Counted from the first letter of the stretch, positions 1 through 7,573 are shown. The stretch: 60,155 nt of DNA from Furfurilactobacillus entadae (GCF_045862745.1 NZ_BQXN01000013.1:1-60155), one strand, 5' to 3'. Made by a program: numbers and translations. The notes: a model not told the origin generated them from the letters alone.

Positions 1-113
1 GCGTGACCTAACGCAGGCATCAGTTCATCTAAGCAAACAAGCGACTGCGGGCATAATCCACCCACTGTCGCTTGTTTGCTTAGATGACGGTGCCTAACCG
101 CGTTAGGTCACGC
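1..113. repeat. Giant interrupted hairpin (terminator-like)
   Basis: The outer arms at 1-14 and 100-113 are perfect 14-bp inverted copies (GCGTGACCTAACGC). The inner arms at 25-45 and 67-87 are a perfect 21-bp inverted pair. A further AGGCA/TGCCT pair lies between them (15-19 and 91-95), and the loop is about 21 nt. A short T-rich tract follows on the + strand. The right outer arm contains the stop codon of the TetR gene. The architecture matches the element at 7670-7794. It could act as a terminator, a cruciform, or a member of a mobile intergenic repeat family. Confidence 0.75.
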
Positions 114-720
114 TCTCCTCTTTTATAAACGTTCGCCATGCTGGCAACACTTCCTCATCAACGATCCGGTCCAGGTAAGCCACCGCCATTGACCGGCCGC
201 CAATCAAGTCAAAGTATCGCAACGACCGAAACAGCATCAGCTGCGTCATTACTGGTGGTTCCTTATGAATCTCTCCACGCCGGCGGCCGTTTTCAAGGAC
301 AACCCCCATTATTTTCAGGTTGCTTGTCTCCGATGCTGCCAGAATTTTCTCCCGGTTCAATTGTGCTTCAGGCGCCTCCGCAAACAATAGTCGAAAATAC
401 TTATTCGGCCCTTGATTTGAAAGGCGGATAAATGTTTGACCGACATACAAGAGGTCAGCTCGTAAACTACCGCGATCAAAAATTCCCTGAACCAGTGGGT
501 TCGTTTCCGTCGAAATTCCCGCCAAAATCGCGTCCAAAGTTAAATCGAAAATATTATCCCAGTGACGATAAAGGACGGAGCGGCTCGTTTTCGAACGTCC
601 CGCAACATCGGCCAGTGTTAAACTGGCATACCCTTTTTCATCCAATAATTCATACACTGCTTGGTAGATTTCATTTTGTAACTGATCACCTCGTCGGCGA
701 GTATCCCGCGCTTGTGCCAT
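103..720 (-). CDS. TetR/AcrR family transcriptional regulator
   Basis: This 205-residue protein has an N-terminal helix-turn-helix at about residues 15-60 (LTLADVAGRSKTSRSVLYRHW), the TetR DNA-binding fold, followed by an all-helical ligand/dimer domain. The ATG at 720 has a GGAGG site 5 nt upstream and lies inside the 3' end of the aminoglycoside adenylyltransferase-like gene, giving a 35-bp overlap. The two genes are probably translated from one message. The target is unknown; autoregulation of this pair is the natural guess. The stop codon sits in the arm of the giant hairpin at the window start. Confidence 0.85.
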   Translation of the reverse strand: MAQARDTRRRGDQLQNEIYQAVYELLDEKGYASLTLADVAGRSKTSRSVLYRHWDNIFDLTLDAILAGISTETNPLVQGIFDRGSLRADLLYVGQTFIRLSNQGPNKYFRLLFAEAPEAQLNREKILAASETSNLKIMGVVLENGRRRGEIHKEPPVMTQLMLFRSLRYFDLIGGRSMAVAYLDRIVDEEVLPAWRTFIKEESVT

Positions 721-1570
721 CGGCAGCCTCCATTAATGTCTCTTCGTAAGCAATCACAGCCTGTGGGTACGTCGGAAAGTCAAAGCCCATTTGGTCGGCC
801 ACAATCCGTGCCGTTACTAAGAATAGCTGACTCGCCACCTGTAAAGCCACCCACGTTGCATCCTCATCAGCCAGTTTATAAGTCATTAATAGCTGGTCAT
901 AATCGGCAGGGGCTAACGCTTCTTTCAGGCGTTCATCGTGCTTTCCCACATCCGTTTGAAAGTTTGTTGCAATACCGACTGACCACCGTAACATCGTTAA
1001 CAGTTCGCGACGAACATCCATTTCAAACGAGCCGTTTGCATACAATAGCTCATGGCGTTTTAGGCCCTTGACCACGTACAAACTGTTCCAAAAAAACTTG
1101 TTAATGCTTTCCTGATAATCATCCGTGCTGGGCGCTGTAATTCGAAAATCCCACGTTGATAATTCCGGTTGCGCTTTTACTGGATGATCCTTATCAAAAA
1201 TCACGGTGTTTTCATGTTCGGCAGCAAGGTAGGCCGCTTGATCTTCCACACAAGCCACCTTTAGGTCCAAACGATTTCCGTCCGTGAACTGCATGAGGTA
1301 GGGATATGCCGGTTGTTTCGTCCCAGCAATTTGGGCCATTGTTGGTTTTCGCATCATCAAACGCTCACCAAACACAGCCAACCACTCATCGTTTTTTCTG
1401 AACGGATTGAGTGTCTTCACAAAGTACGTAATGTCAAAATCCGCAAACGCATCCTGTTTAGCCGTCGGGTCATTGCGTGACCCTTCCATCCCAATCGCCC
1501 GAATGTTGTCATCACCCTCAGCCACCGTTTTAATGATGGTCATCATTTCTTCAGCACTTCGCCGTTTCAT
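686..1570 (-). CDS. AadE-like aminoglycoside 6-adenylyltransferase family protein
   Basis: This 294-residue protein matches the ANT(6)/AadE nucleotidyltransferase family, whose members transfer AMP from ATP to the 6-hydroxyl of streptomycin. The polymerase-beta-type motif is present: G30-S31-R32-N33, then D44 and D46 in the DFDITYF stretch, giving the metal-binding aspartates. Length is the family norm (about 285-300). The ATG follows a GGAGG site with a good spacer. It is chromosomal and paired with a TetR gene, so it may be a housekeeping or latent resistance-like enzyme; the substrate cannot be inferred from sequence alone. A tandem structured repeat lies immediately upstream. Confidence 0.8.
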   Translation of the reverse strand: MKRRSAEEMMTIIKTVAEGDDNIRAIGMEGSRNDPTAKQDAFADFDITYFVKTLNPFRKNDEWLAVFGERLMMRKPTMAQIAGTKQPAYPYLMQFTDGNRLDLKVACVEDQAAYLAAEHENTVIFDKDHPVKAQPELSTWDFRITAPSTDDYQESINKFFWNSLYVVKGLKRHELLYANGSFEMDVRRELLTMLRWSVGIATNFQTDVGKHDERLKEALAPADYDQLLMTYKLADEDATWVALQVASQLFLVTARIVADQMGFDFPTYPQAVIAYEETLMEAADGTSAGYSPTR

Positions 1571-1590
1571 GGTCAGCCTCCACTCGTTTC

Positions 1591-1834
1591 ATCAAAATCA
1601 GTGCGAACCATCGCGATTAAAAAGCGAGCACTAATTGGAAACTAGCTGTTGGTGTACTCGGCCAATAGCCGGTTTTAGATTAGGCGCAACTTTTTGCGAT
1701 GGTAAGCACAACATCAAAATCAGTGCGAACCGTCCCGGTTAAAAAGCGAGCACTAATTGGAAACTAGCTATTGGCGTACTCGGCCAATAGCTGGTTTTAG
1801 ATTAGGTGCAACTTTTTGCGATGGTAAGCACGAC
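1591..1834 (+). repeat. Tandem 121-bp structured intergenic repeat (copies A and B)
   Basis: Two near-identical units follow each other with a period of 121 bp (1591-1711 and 1712-1834), and the start of a third (CATC) follows. In each unit an outer stem joins GTGCGAACC-type sequence (1602-1616) to TTGCGATGG-type sequence (1694-1709). Inside are a 14-bp-arm hairpin (1639-1652 with 1662-1675) and a small CGCA/TGCG hairpin (1685-1698), giving a multibranched fold. A third unit and a partial fourth lie at 10297-10447. Differences between copies mostly preserve pairing through G-U changes. No ORF is carried. Confidence 0.85.
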
Positions 1835-2106
1835 ATCTCATTACCAGTATACGCCTGATCAGAATCGACGCGAATTAATCAGCAAGCACCCTCTCGTAAA
1901 AACAACCATCAGTTTTTAAAATGGCCAATCATTCTTCAATAATTTCCACAGTTTACGGACTAATTCGTTAAATTGTGCACCATTTTAGCCGATAAATCCC
2001 ATTCTGATGGGCTATTTTAACAATTCTCATCGAATTTAGTTTGTTCTTATATGCTGACGCGGTATAATGTTGTAAGGTTTTTAAACCAAGAAATGGGGAA
2101 TTTTCG
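1835..2106 (+). promoter_or_regulatory. Intergenic region with corC/hlyC-like gene promoter
   Basis: A promoter is visible with -35 TTGTTC at 2041-2046 and -10 TATAAT at 2063-2068 (spacer 16). The transcript would start near 2075, and GGGGAA precedes the TTG start at 2107. The rest of this stretch is AT-rich, with no ORF and no obvious strong hairpin. Confidence 0.65.
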
Positions 2107-3483
2107 TTGGATAGTGGTCAGATAATTAGTAATTTGATCATCATGCTAATTACATTCATCTTTGCCACCTTTTTCGTGGCCGCTGAGTTTGCCCTGGTGC
2201 AGACACGGCCAAGTGTTCTGGAAGAAGAACAAAATAAGCGTGACAAAAAGTCAAAAAAAATCACAGTGGCCCTGAACATGGTCCACAACTTAAATGAATA
2301 TCTTTCAACAACTCAGGTGGGGACGACATTAGCCGGTATCATCCTTGGGTGGATCGGTGAAGAGACGGTCGCGGAACTATTGATCGATTTCTTCGGCATC
2401 GCCCACCTCAGTTTTAACGCCACGTTAGGTCACGCCATTGGTTCTGTGGCTGGGATTATCATCCTGACCTACTTTGAAGTGGTTGTCACAGAAATCGTTC
2501 CTAAAAACATCGCCATTGACCGGCCGTTTCAGGTTTTGATGGCTGTTGTGACACCGTTGCGGTACTTCCACATTCTGTTCTATCCATTCGTATGGTTATT
2601 AAACACCTCTGCGAACGGAATCGTCCGAATGCTCGGGATGCAACCGGCCTCAGAAAGCGACGAGGCGTTCAGTCAGGCGGAAATTTTGAACCTGTCACGG
2701 AACGCCGTTTCTGGTGGTGAGCTCGATCAAGAAGATTACGTGTTCATGCAACGCGCGTTTGAAATGAACGACAAGGTTGCTAGAGACATCATGATCGACC
2801 GGACTCAACTCGAAGTCATTGACGTGACGGATACCGTTAAAGACGCCCTCCAGGTTTATCTGACTGAGCAATTCAGTCGCCTTCCGGTTGTTGCTGACGG
2901 TGATAAGGATAAAATCCTCGGTTATGTTTTCAACTACGACTTGATTCGTCAAAGCCAAACGGACAGCAGCATTAGCGTTGCTAAAATTCTGCGGAACATC
3001 ATCACCGTGCCTGAAACCATGCCAATTCAAGATGTACTTCAACAAATGATCAACAAACAGACCCCCATCGTGGTCGTCGTTGATGAATACGGTGGTACTT
3101 CTGGGATCGTCACGGATAAGGACATTTACGAAGAACTGTTTGGGACGGTCCACGATGAAATCGATGACGTTTCCGATGAGTACATCTTTAAGCAGGATGA
3201 CGGTTCATTCCACGTTTCCGGGAAGATGACCCTTTATGACTTTGAACGTTACTTCCAAACTGACATTAAAAAGTTTGAAGAGTCCGAAGTTGTTACATTA
3301 ACGGGTTACATCATCGAAAATGATCCTGACATTAAAGCCGGCGACAGTTACCAGATTGGTGATTTTCAGTTCACCGCACTGGATTACGAGAATGCCTACA
3401 TTAATTGGTTTGAAGTCATTCGTAAACCAGTCACGACGACTGACGAAGACGCACAGGATCAATCAGAACAATCACAAAATTAA
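2107..3483 (+). CDS. CNNM/CorC (HlyC) family membrane protein with CBS domains
   Basis: This 458-residue protein has the hemolysin-family layout: a DUF21/CNNM membrane domain with about four helices in residues 1-200, a tandem CBS pair at about 215-335 (including RLPVVADGDKDKILGYV and PIVVVVDEYGGTSGIVT), and a CorC/HlyC C-terminal domain at about 350-440. Family members are membrane-bound and are linked to Mg2+ or Co2+ efflux and to adenosyl-ligand sensing; true haemolysis is not implied. The start is TTG with a GGGGAA site. A strong 21-bp terminator follows the stop, so the gene is monocistronic. The C-terminal tail is acidic and Gln-rich (about 20 residues). Confidence 0.9.
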   Translation: MDSGQIISNLIIMLITFIFATFFVAAEFALVQTRPSVLEEEQNKRDKKSKKITVALNMVHNLNEYLSTTQVGTTLAGIILGWIGEETVAELLIDFFGIAHLSFNATLGHAIGSVAGIIILTYFEVVVTEIVPKNIAIDRPFQVLMAVVTPLRYFHILFYPFVWLLNTSANGIVRMLGMQPASESDEAFSQAEILNLSRNAVSGGELDQEDYVFMQRAFEMNDKVARDIMIDRTQLEVIDVTDTVKDALQVYLTEQFSRLPVVADGDKDKILGYVFNYDLIRQSQTDSSISVAKILRNIITVPETMPIQDVLQQMINKQTPIVVVVDEYGGTSGIVTDKDIYEELFGTVHDEIDDVSDEYIFKQDDGSFHVSGKMTLYDFERYFQTDIKKFEESEVVTLTGYIIENDPDIKAGDSYQIGDFQFTALDYENAYINWFEVIRKPVTTTDEDAQDQSEQSQN

Positions 3484-3488
3484 CACTT

Positions 3489-3545
3489 AAAAACAAACAT
3501 GGCTTGCTCTTGGTATTTTACCGGGAGCAAGCCATGTTTGTTTTT
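3489..3545 (+). terminator. Rho-independent terminator of the CorC/HlyC gene
   Basis: The arms 3489-3509 and 3525-3545 form a perfect 21-bp stem with a 15-nt loop. It starts with A5 and ends with T5, so it could work in both directions. Confidence 0.9.
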
Positions 3546-3631
3546 AGCATTATTTTAAATTAAAAGTGGCTTTTACTCACACACGTGGCTTACCTGATAC
3601 CTTTTTGCCCATAACAACATGTCTAATTTAC

Positions 3632-3659
3632 TTGCATTAATACATCCAGCACCTATAAT
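3632..3659 (+). promoter_or_regulatory. Promoter of the small toxin mRNA
   Basis: The -35 TTGCAT (3632-3637) and consensus -10 TATAAT (3654-3659) are separated by 16 bp. The predicted start is near 3666, about 80 nt upstream of the toxin start codon, leaving a long structured leader. Confidence 0.7.
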
Positions 3660-3747
3660 TAATTCATCGAATTAAGGTTGGAAGAGTGGTGACTTGTTTT
3701 CAGTCTAGAGGTGATGCTCATGAGCTTCCCAAGGAAAGGTAAACAAG

Positions 3748-3849
3748 TTGAGTACAAAAGATGTGCTTACGTTAATGCTAGGAACAGCTATGTTTGTTCT
3801 AGCATTAATCGGCGTAATCATCGAAATTATTTCGTTAACCAAGAAATAA
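3748..3849 (+). CDS. Putative holin-like toxin (Hol-Tox type), 33 aa
   Basis: The ORF encodes 33 residues: a polar start (MSTKDVLTLML), one hydrophobic helix through residue 28 (LALIGVIIEIISL) and a TKK tail. This is the pattern of small membrane toxins of the putative holin-like family in lactobacilli, which act by damaging the membrane. The start is TTG, placed by AAGGAAAGG about 8 nt upstream; an in-frame stop lies just before, ruling out a longer protein. The leader at 3692-3699 (ACTTGTTT) can pair with 3741-3748, burying the start region. A reverse promoter and terminator downstream suggest an antisense RNA, making this a likely type I toxin-antitoxin locus. Confidence 0.75.
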   Translation: MSTKDVLTLMLGTAMFVLALIGVIIEIISLTKK

Positions 3850-3852
3850 TGG

Positions 3853-3899
3853 TACAAAAAAGCCCTCGAAAACTTTGACGAGTCGAGTGGGCTTAATTT
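3853..3899 (-). ncRNA. Candidate antisense antitoxin RNA
   Basis: On the minus strand a -10-like TATAGT lies at 3902-3907, with a weak -35 TTGGTT 16 bp upstream (3924-3929). The RNA would start near 3895 and run into a hairpin (AAGCCC...GGGCTT, about 3862-3893) followed by T6 (3856-3861). This gives a very short RNA complementary to the toxin mRNA 3' region, similar in size and place to RNAII of the Fst/par systems. The -35 match is poor, so the exact start is uncertain. Confidence 0.45.
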
Positions 3900-3958
3900 G
3901 TACTATATGAGTTAAATTCACGAAACCAAGTCACCGCTTTGAAAACGGTAATTCGTAG

Positions 3959-3984
3959 CACCCCATGCCAGTGGGGTGTTTTTT
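3959..3984 (+). terminator. Terminator of the toxin mRNA
   Basis: CACCCC (3959-3964) pairs with GGGGTG (3973-3978) and is followed by T6 (3979-3984). Just upstream, CAAGTCACC (3928-3936) is complementary to GGTGACTTG in the mRNA leader (3688-3697), so the 5' and 3' ends of this transcript can pair. Confidence 0.85.
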
Positions 3985-4107
3985 GTTAGTACCTTGGTAC
4001 CATATGACCTTAGTACCATATGACCTTAGTACCAAGGTACTACCACGTTAGTATAATTGCCTGTTTCCAATTTGTAAACAATTTGTTTACTTCTTTAGTT
4101 CTTCTCG
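3985..4107. repeat. Cluster of palindromes and direct repeats
   Basis: This stretch contains inverted copies of GTACCTTGGTAC/GTACCAAGGTAC flanking two direct repeats of CATATGACCTTAGTACC. A TATAAT (4052-4057) and a 17-bp palindrome GTAAACAATTTGTTTAC (4074-4090) follow. No gene is present on the + strand here, and the neighbouring RibD-type gene ends at 4108 on the minus strand. The elements look like protein-binding sites or a recombination remnant; no function can be assigned. Confidence 0.55.
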
Positions 4108-4629
4108 CTAATTCAAGCGTTCATAATCTAACTCTGCCAACTGGTCATGCTGTTTGACGCCCACTAATCGGTACTGGGCCTGAACTGCACTGGTTGCCCA
4201 AAGTGACACCCCGGCACCCAGTAAATGCGGCGCAATAAACAACTGGATCTCATCAATTAACGACGCCTGAAGGAGTGCTTGAACCATTTCTGCACCGCCC
4301 ACGATCCAAATCGCTTTTCCAGATTGTTCACGACGCTCCCGAACCAGTTTAACCACATCCTCACTCAAAAATGTGACGTTTGCTTGCGGGGCCATCTTTT
4401 GGTGGGTCAGGACAATGCTTTCCTTATCTGCATACGGATAAACATCTGTATGCGTCACTACATAATCATACGTTGTCCGTCCCATGATCAACATATCGAT
4501 GCGGTCTAATAACGTGGAATATCCCGTATCACCACTCACCGGCGTTTGTTCCAGCCACTCAATTTCACCGGCTGCATCCGCCAACCGTCCATCCAAACTT
4601 GTTGCGATGTACAGAATCACTTTTCGCAT
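4108..4629 (-). CDS. RibD C-terminal/dihydrofolate reductase-fold family protein
   Basis: This 173-residue protein belongs to the RibD_C/DHFR-like family, NAD(P)H-dependent reductases of uncertain substrate. Visible family motifs are the N-terminal strand RKVILYIATSLDGRLAD, MGRTTYD, and IWIVGGAEMV near residue 105. I place the start at the ATG at 4629, because GGAGG sits 8 nt upstream and the family begins MRKV; an adjacent in-frame ATG lies at 4632, and the longer reading to 4650 would swallow the ribosome site. It is not linked to riboflavin genes. It is divergent from the lactonase-like gene, with a 128-bp gap. Confidence 0.85.
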   Translation of the reverse strand: MRKVILYIATSLDGRLADAAGEIEWLEQTPVSGDTGYSTLLDRIDMLIMGRTTYDYVVTHTDVYPYADKESIVLTHQKMAPQANVTFLSEDVVKLVRERREQSGKAIWIVGGAEMVQALLQASLIDEIQLFIAPHLLGAGVSLWATSAVQAQYRLVGVKQHDQLAELDYERLN

Positions 4630-4757
4630 CATGCATTCCTCCGTTACCATTGCGTTTAGTCAACTTTGTCGAACACTTTGTCGCAAATCGTTTATTGTTC
4701 CCCGTCCAACCAGCGTTTATGATGAGCTCATCGAAAACGTTAGGGAGGAACACCATC

Positions 4758-5591
4758 ATGGCATTTAAAATTTATCACATCAACTGTGGCTTTGTTCAAG
4801 GACTTCAGTATGAGGGCGAGGCGCTCGTTATGCACTGCCTGTTAATTGATACCGGTAAAGACGGTTTAGTCCTGGTCGACACGGGTCTCGGTCGAAAGGA
4901 CCAGCTTAACGCGGAGCCACGACTTGGGTTTGCCTTCACCCACATCTATGCAAAACCGCAACAGGGCAACATCGCCCTGGCCGCCGTGGAACAAATTAAA
5001 GCACTGGGTTACGACCCTCGTGACGTCCGTAACATCGTTATGACCCACCTTGACCTTGATCATACTGGTGGTCTCGTCGATTTCCCAAATGCCACCGTCC
5101 ACGTTTTTCAAACGGAATGGGAAACTGCGATGAGCGAGCGCGGCTTCAAAACCAGTCATCGTTATCGCCAATCAATGTGGCAATACGGCCCCAACTGGCA
5201 CACGTATAACGAGGTTGGTGATAACTGGAAGGGCTTCAATCACGTGCAACAACTAACCGGGTTACCACCGGAAATTCTGTTGATTCCGACCGCTGGCCAT
5301 TCCCGTGGTCACTGTGCTGTCGCCATTGACACCGGCGATGACGGCTGGTTGGTTCATGCTGGCGATACTTATTTTGATCCACATGAAGTTCACAACCAGA
5401 CACCCAGCGTGACCCCACAGTTGGCGCGCTTCGAGCGGTTTAACCAGTGGAACCAAACGCAACGCCTTGAAAATGTGAACGCCCTTCGGAACCTTATTTT
5501 AACGGATCAGAGCGTTCACGTATTCTGTGCTCACAATCCCGCTGAACTTCACGACTGGGTAAAACAGAACCCGACAAAAACGTTACGTTAG
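4758..5591 (+). CDS. N-acyl homoserine lactonase-like MBL-fold hydrolase
   Basis: This 277-residue metallo-beta-lactamase-fold protein resembles the AHL lactonase (AttM/AiiA-like) group. The metal motif is HLDLDHTGG (residues 97-105), an H-x-D-x-D-H version in which Asp replaces the second His, as in part of this group. A later TAGHSRGH and HAGDTYFDP supply the remaining ligands. The ATG at 4758 is preceded by AGGGAGGAA; an ORF open from 4599 overlaps the divergent gene and lacks such a site. Its 3' end overlaps the convergent TetR gene by 9 bp. The substrate is unknown; a lactone or other small ester is plausible. Confidence 0.8.
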   Translation: MAFKIYHINCGFVQGLQYEGEALVMHCLLIDTGKDGLVLVDTGLGRKDQLNAEPRLGFAFTHIYAKPQQGNIALAAVEQIKALGYDPRDVRNIVMTHLDLDHTGGLVDFPNATVHVFQTEWETAMSERGFKTSHRYRQSMWQYGPNWHTYNEVGDNWKGFNHVQQLTGLPPEILLIPTAGHSRGHCAVAIDTGDDGWLVHAGDTYFDPHEVHNQTPSVTPQLARFERFNQWNQTQRLENVNALRNLILTDQSVHVFCAHNPAELHDWVKQNPTKTLR

Positions 5592-6161
5592 CGTAATGCC
5601 CGCCATTTTAAACAACTCACTTTGAACGCGTTGTGAAAACGCGAGGAGCCCGGCCGTTGTTTGGTGATTAAGTTGATAAGTGAGTTCCGTCATCACCCAG
5701 CTACTGTACTGGGTCGCCAAATAATTCAGTGGAATCGTTAGCTTCGTTTTATCCGCATGTTCGTCAAGAAAGTGTTCAAACTGAGCGGTTAGGATTGCCT
5801 GCAAGTTAGCACCAAAGTCGGCGCGTGGTTCATGAATCCTGAGTAACGTTTGGGTGACTTGTGGCGTGGCCAACAACCATTTAAAGACGGGCCCCACCGT
5901 TGCTTGGACATCAACTACCTGACCAGCGGCAAACCGCGCTTTTAGTAGGTCGGCAAACCGCTCTGTCTCTGCTGCAACCACCGTTTCAAGCACCGCATAT
6001 TTATCATAATAGTGCGCGTAAAATGTTGACCGGCTCACCGTCGCTGTCGTACAAATTTGCGCCACCGTAATCTTTCCTAGCGGCACGTCCTGTAGCAGCT
6101 TTAGTAAGCTCTGCTCGATGCGCCGTTTTGTTCGTTGACTGCGAAGGTACTGCTTAGTCAT
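5583..6161 (-). CDS. TetR/AcrR family transcriptional regulator
   Basis: This is a 192-residue regulator with an N-terminal helix-turn-helix at about residues 18-55 (GKITVAQICTTATVSRSTFYAHY). The C-terminal half is helical, of the YfaZ/TetR_C-like type seen in lactobacilli. Its ATG overlaps the stop of the HAD phosphatase gene (ATGA at 6158-6161), so the two are translationally coupled. The gene is convergent with and overlaps the lactonase-like gene by 9 bp. The regulated target is unknown. Confidence 0.85.
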   Translation of the reverse strand: MTKQYLRSQRTKRRIEQSLLKLLQDVPLGKITVAQICTTATVSRSTFYAHYYDKYAVLETVVAAETERFADLLKARFAAGQVVDVQATVGPVFKWLLATPQVTQTLLRIHEPRADFGANLQAILTAQFEHFLDEHADKTKLTIPLNYLATQYSSWVMTELTYQLNHQTTAGLLAFSQRVQSELFKMAGITLT

Positions 6162-6988
6162 TGATTACCACCCGAAAGGTCCGTCAGTTTAAAGTAGTCC
6201 ATCAAAAAATGGGCGACCCCGTCTTGCTCGGCGGGCACCGTTACGTGATTTGCAGCGGTCCGCACTTCAGCCGGTGCATCCGCCATTGCAACGCTAATTG
6301 CGGCCTTCTTAAACAACGGAACATCGTTATGTCCGTTTCCAAACACGATCGTCCGGTCAGTGGCGATTCCAACCTGGTTCTGAACGATTGCTAATCCCGT
6401 TGCCTTACTGATGCCCTTAGGAATTAACTCAATGTTATTCGGACTTGACGACGATAGTGCCATGTTTGCGGCACTAGCCAACGCCGCCCGGGCCTTTGTT
6501 AAACGACCATCATTGTGATCGTCCACCAGTAATCCGTTTGTTACCGTTTCATTCAACCCTGGCACCATTTCGCCATCTGCCAAAAAGACCATGGGCGAGG
6601 TCGTTTTCTGACGAAGCTTATTCATGTGCGCCAAAACATTTTCATCCGTTACATTATGGTATGTTGCTGTTTGCGTGAACAAACGGAAACTTAAACCAAA
6701 CTCTTCGGCCACCTGCCGTGCGGTGGTGACGGCCGTAGCCCCTAAATGGGTCACCTGAACTTTATTATTTTCAGCGATTACAGCTCCATTTGACCCAATA
6801 ATCCCCATCTCATCATCCACCTGATCCGCGATGACTTTCGCTAACGCTAGCATCCGCCCGCTAGCAATGTAGACTTCATGCCCCTCATCACGCAAACGAG
6901 TCAACACCGTTTTCGTCAACGTCGATACCTTCTGTGTTGGTGGGATCAAGGTTCCATCAATGTCAGTCACAATTAAAAATCGTTCCAT
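6158..6988 (-). CDS. Cof-type HAD-superfamily phosphatase
   Basis: This 276-residue protein is a Cof/YwpJ-type haloacid dehalogenase phosphatase. The nucleophile motif is DIDGTLI (residues 9-15, D9 and D11), and the third motif GNGHNDVPLF lies near residue 225, with a C2-type cap between them. Substrates in the family are sugar phosphates, FMN and PLP; none can be chosen here. I start at 6988 because GGGGAGGGA lies just upstream and the protein then begins MERFLIVTDIDG; an in-frame extension to 7042 adds non-conserved residues. It is coupled to the downstream TetR gene by an ATGA overlap. Confidence 0.9.
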   Translation of the reverse strand: MERFLIVTDIDGTLIPPTQKVSTLTKTVLTRLRDEGHEVYIASGRMLALAKVIADQVDDEMGIIGSNGAVIAENNKVQVTHLGATAVTTARQVAEEFGLSFRLFTQTATYHNVTDENVLAHMNKLRQKTTSPMVFLADGEMVPGLNETVTNGLLVDDHNDGRLTKARAALASAANMALSSSSPNNIELIPKGISKATGLAIVQNQVGIATDRTIVFGNGHNDVPLFKKAAISVAMADAPAEVRTAANHVTVPAEQDGVAHFLMDYFKLTDLSGGNQ

Positions 6989-7114
6989 CAGCGTCCCTCC
7001 CCTTCCACCAGTGTACGCTAGTTGACCTCTGAAAATCTGCAATTATCAAGCCTGTTTTCACTGGAAATTTTGCGGTACACTCACCATATTGAACACCGAC
7101 TTGGAGGACCTGAC

Positions 7115-7570
7115 ATGACACCACTGAACATTCGCTACATCTCCATTGAAGGCAACACCAGAAGCTTCATTGATCACTTAACGGCATACGCAGCCACACA
7201 ACATGAGCAAAATGCCGCCAACCCCACAATTAGTGCCCGAGAAATTTCGGAGCAAACTGATTTTGCCGATGAAACTGCACCGTACTTTGCGTTTGTGCCC
7301 ACCTACTTAGATGGTGGCAACGGCATCGACAACGGGGTCAAAGAGTTAATGACCAACGTACTCGGCGAATACATCGCTTACCATGACAACCGGACCCTTT
7401 GCCGTGGGGTCGTTGGCTCTGGCAACCGGAACTTCAATGAACAATACTGTTTAACCGCGCGGCGGTATGCAGAGGCCTATGGTTTTCCTTTCATTGCCGA
7501 TTACGAGCTTCGCGGCACAAATCGTGATGTAGAACGAATTTACAGCATTATGGTAGAACACGCTAAATAA
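7115..7570 (+). CDS. nrdI: Class Ib ribonucleotide reductase flavodoxin NrdI
   Basis: This 151-residue protein has the NrdI FMN-binding loop (IEGNTRSFID near the N-terminus) and the family signature GSGNRNFNEQYCLTA with the downstream ELRGTNRDVERI segment. NrdI generates the oxidant that assembles the dimanganese-tyrosyl cofactor of NrdF. The start at 7115 follows TTGGAGGACCTGAC; the longer open frame to 7022 has no ribosome site. nrdE, nrdF and nrdH are not in the window, so this copy stands alone. A duplicated hairpin element follows directly. Confidence 0.92.
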   Translation: MTPLNIRYISIEGNTRSFIDHLTAYAATQHEQNAANPTISAREISEQTDFADETAPYFAFVPTYLDGGNGIDNGVKELMTNVLGEYIAYHDNRTLCRGVVGSGNRNFNEQYCLTARRYAEAYGFPFIADYELRGTNRDVERIYSIMVEHAK

Positions 7571-7573
7571 CCA

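Noticed and set aside
1591..1834. CRISPR array
   Set aside because: The units are 121 bp with no short repeat/spacer alternation, and no cas gene is present.
4599..4757. N-terminal extension of the lactonase-like MBL protein
   Set aside because: It overlaps the divergent RibD-type gene and its promoter, and AGGGAGGAA fits the ATG at 4758.
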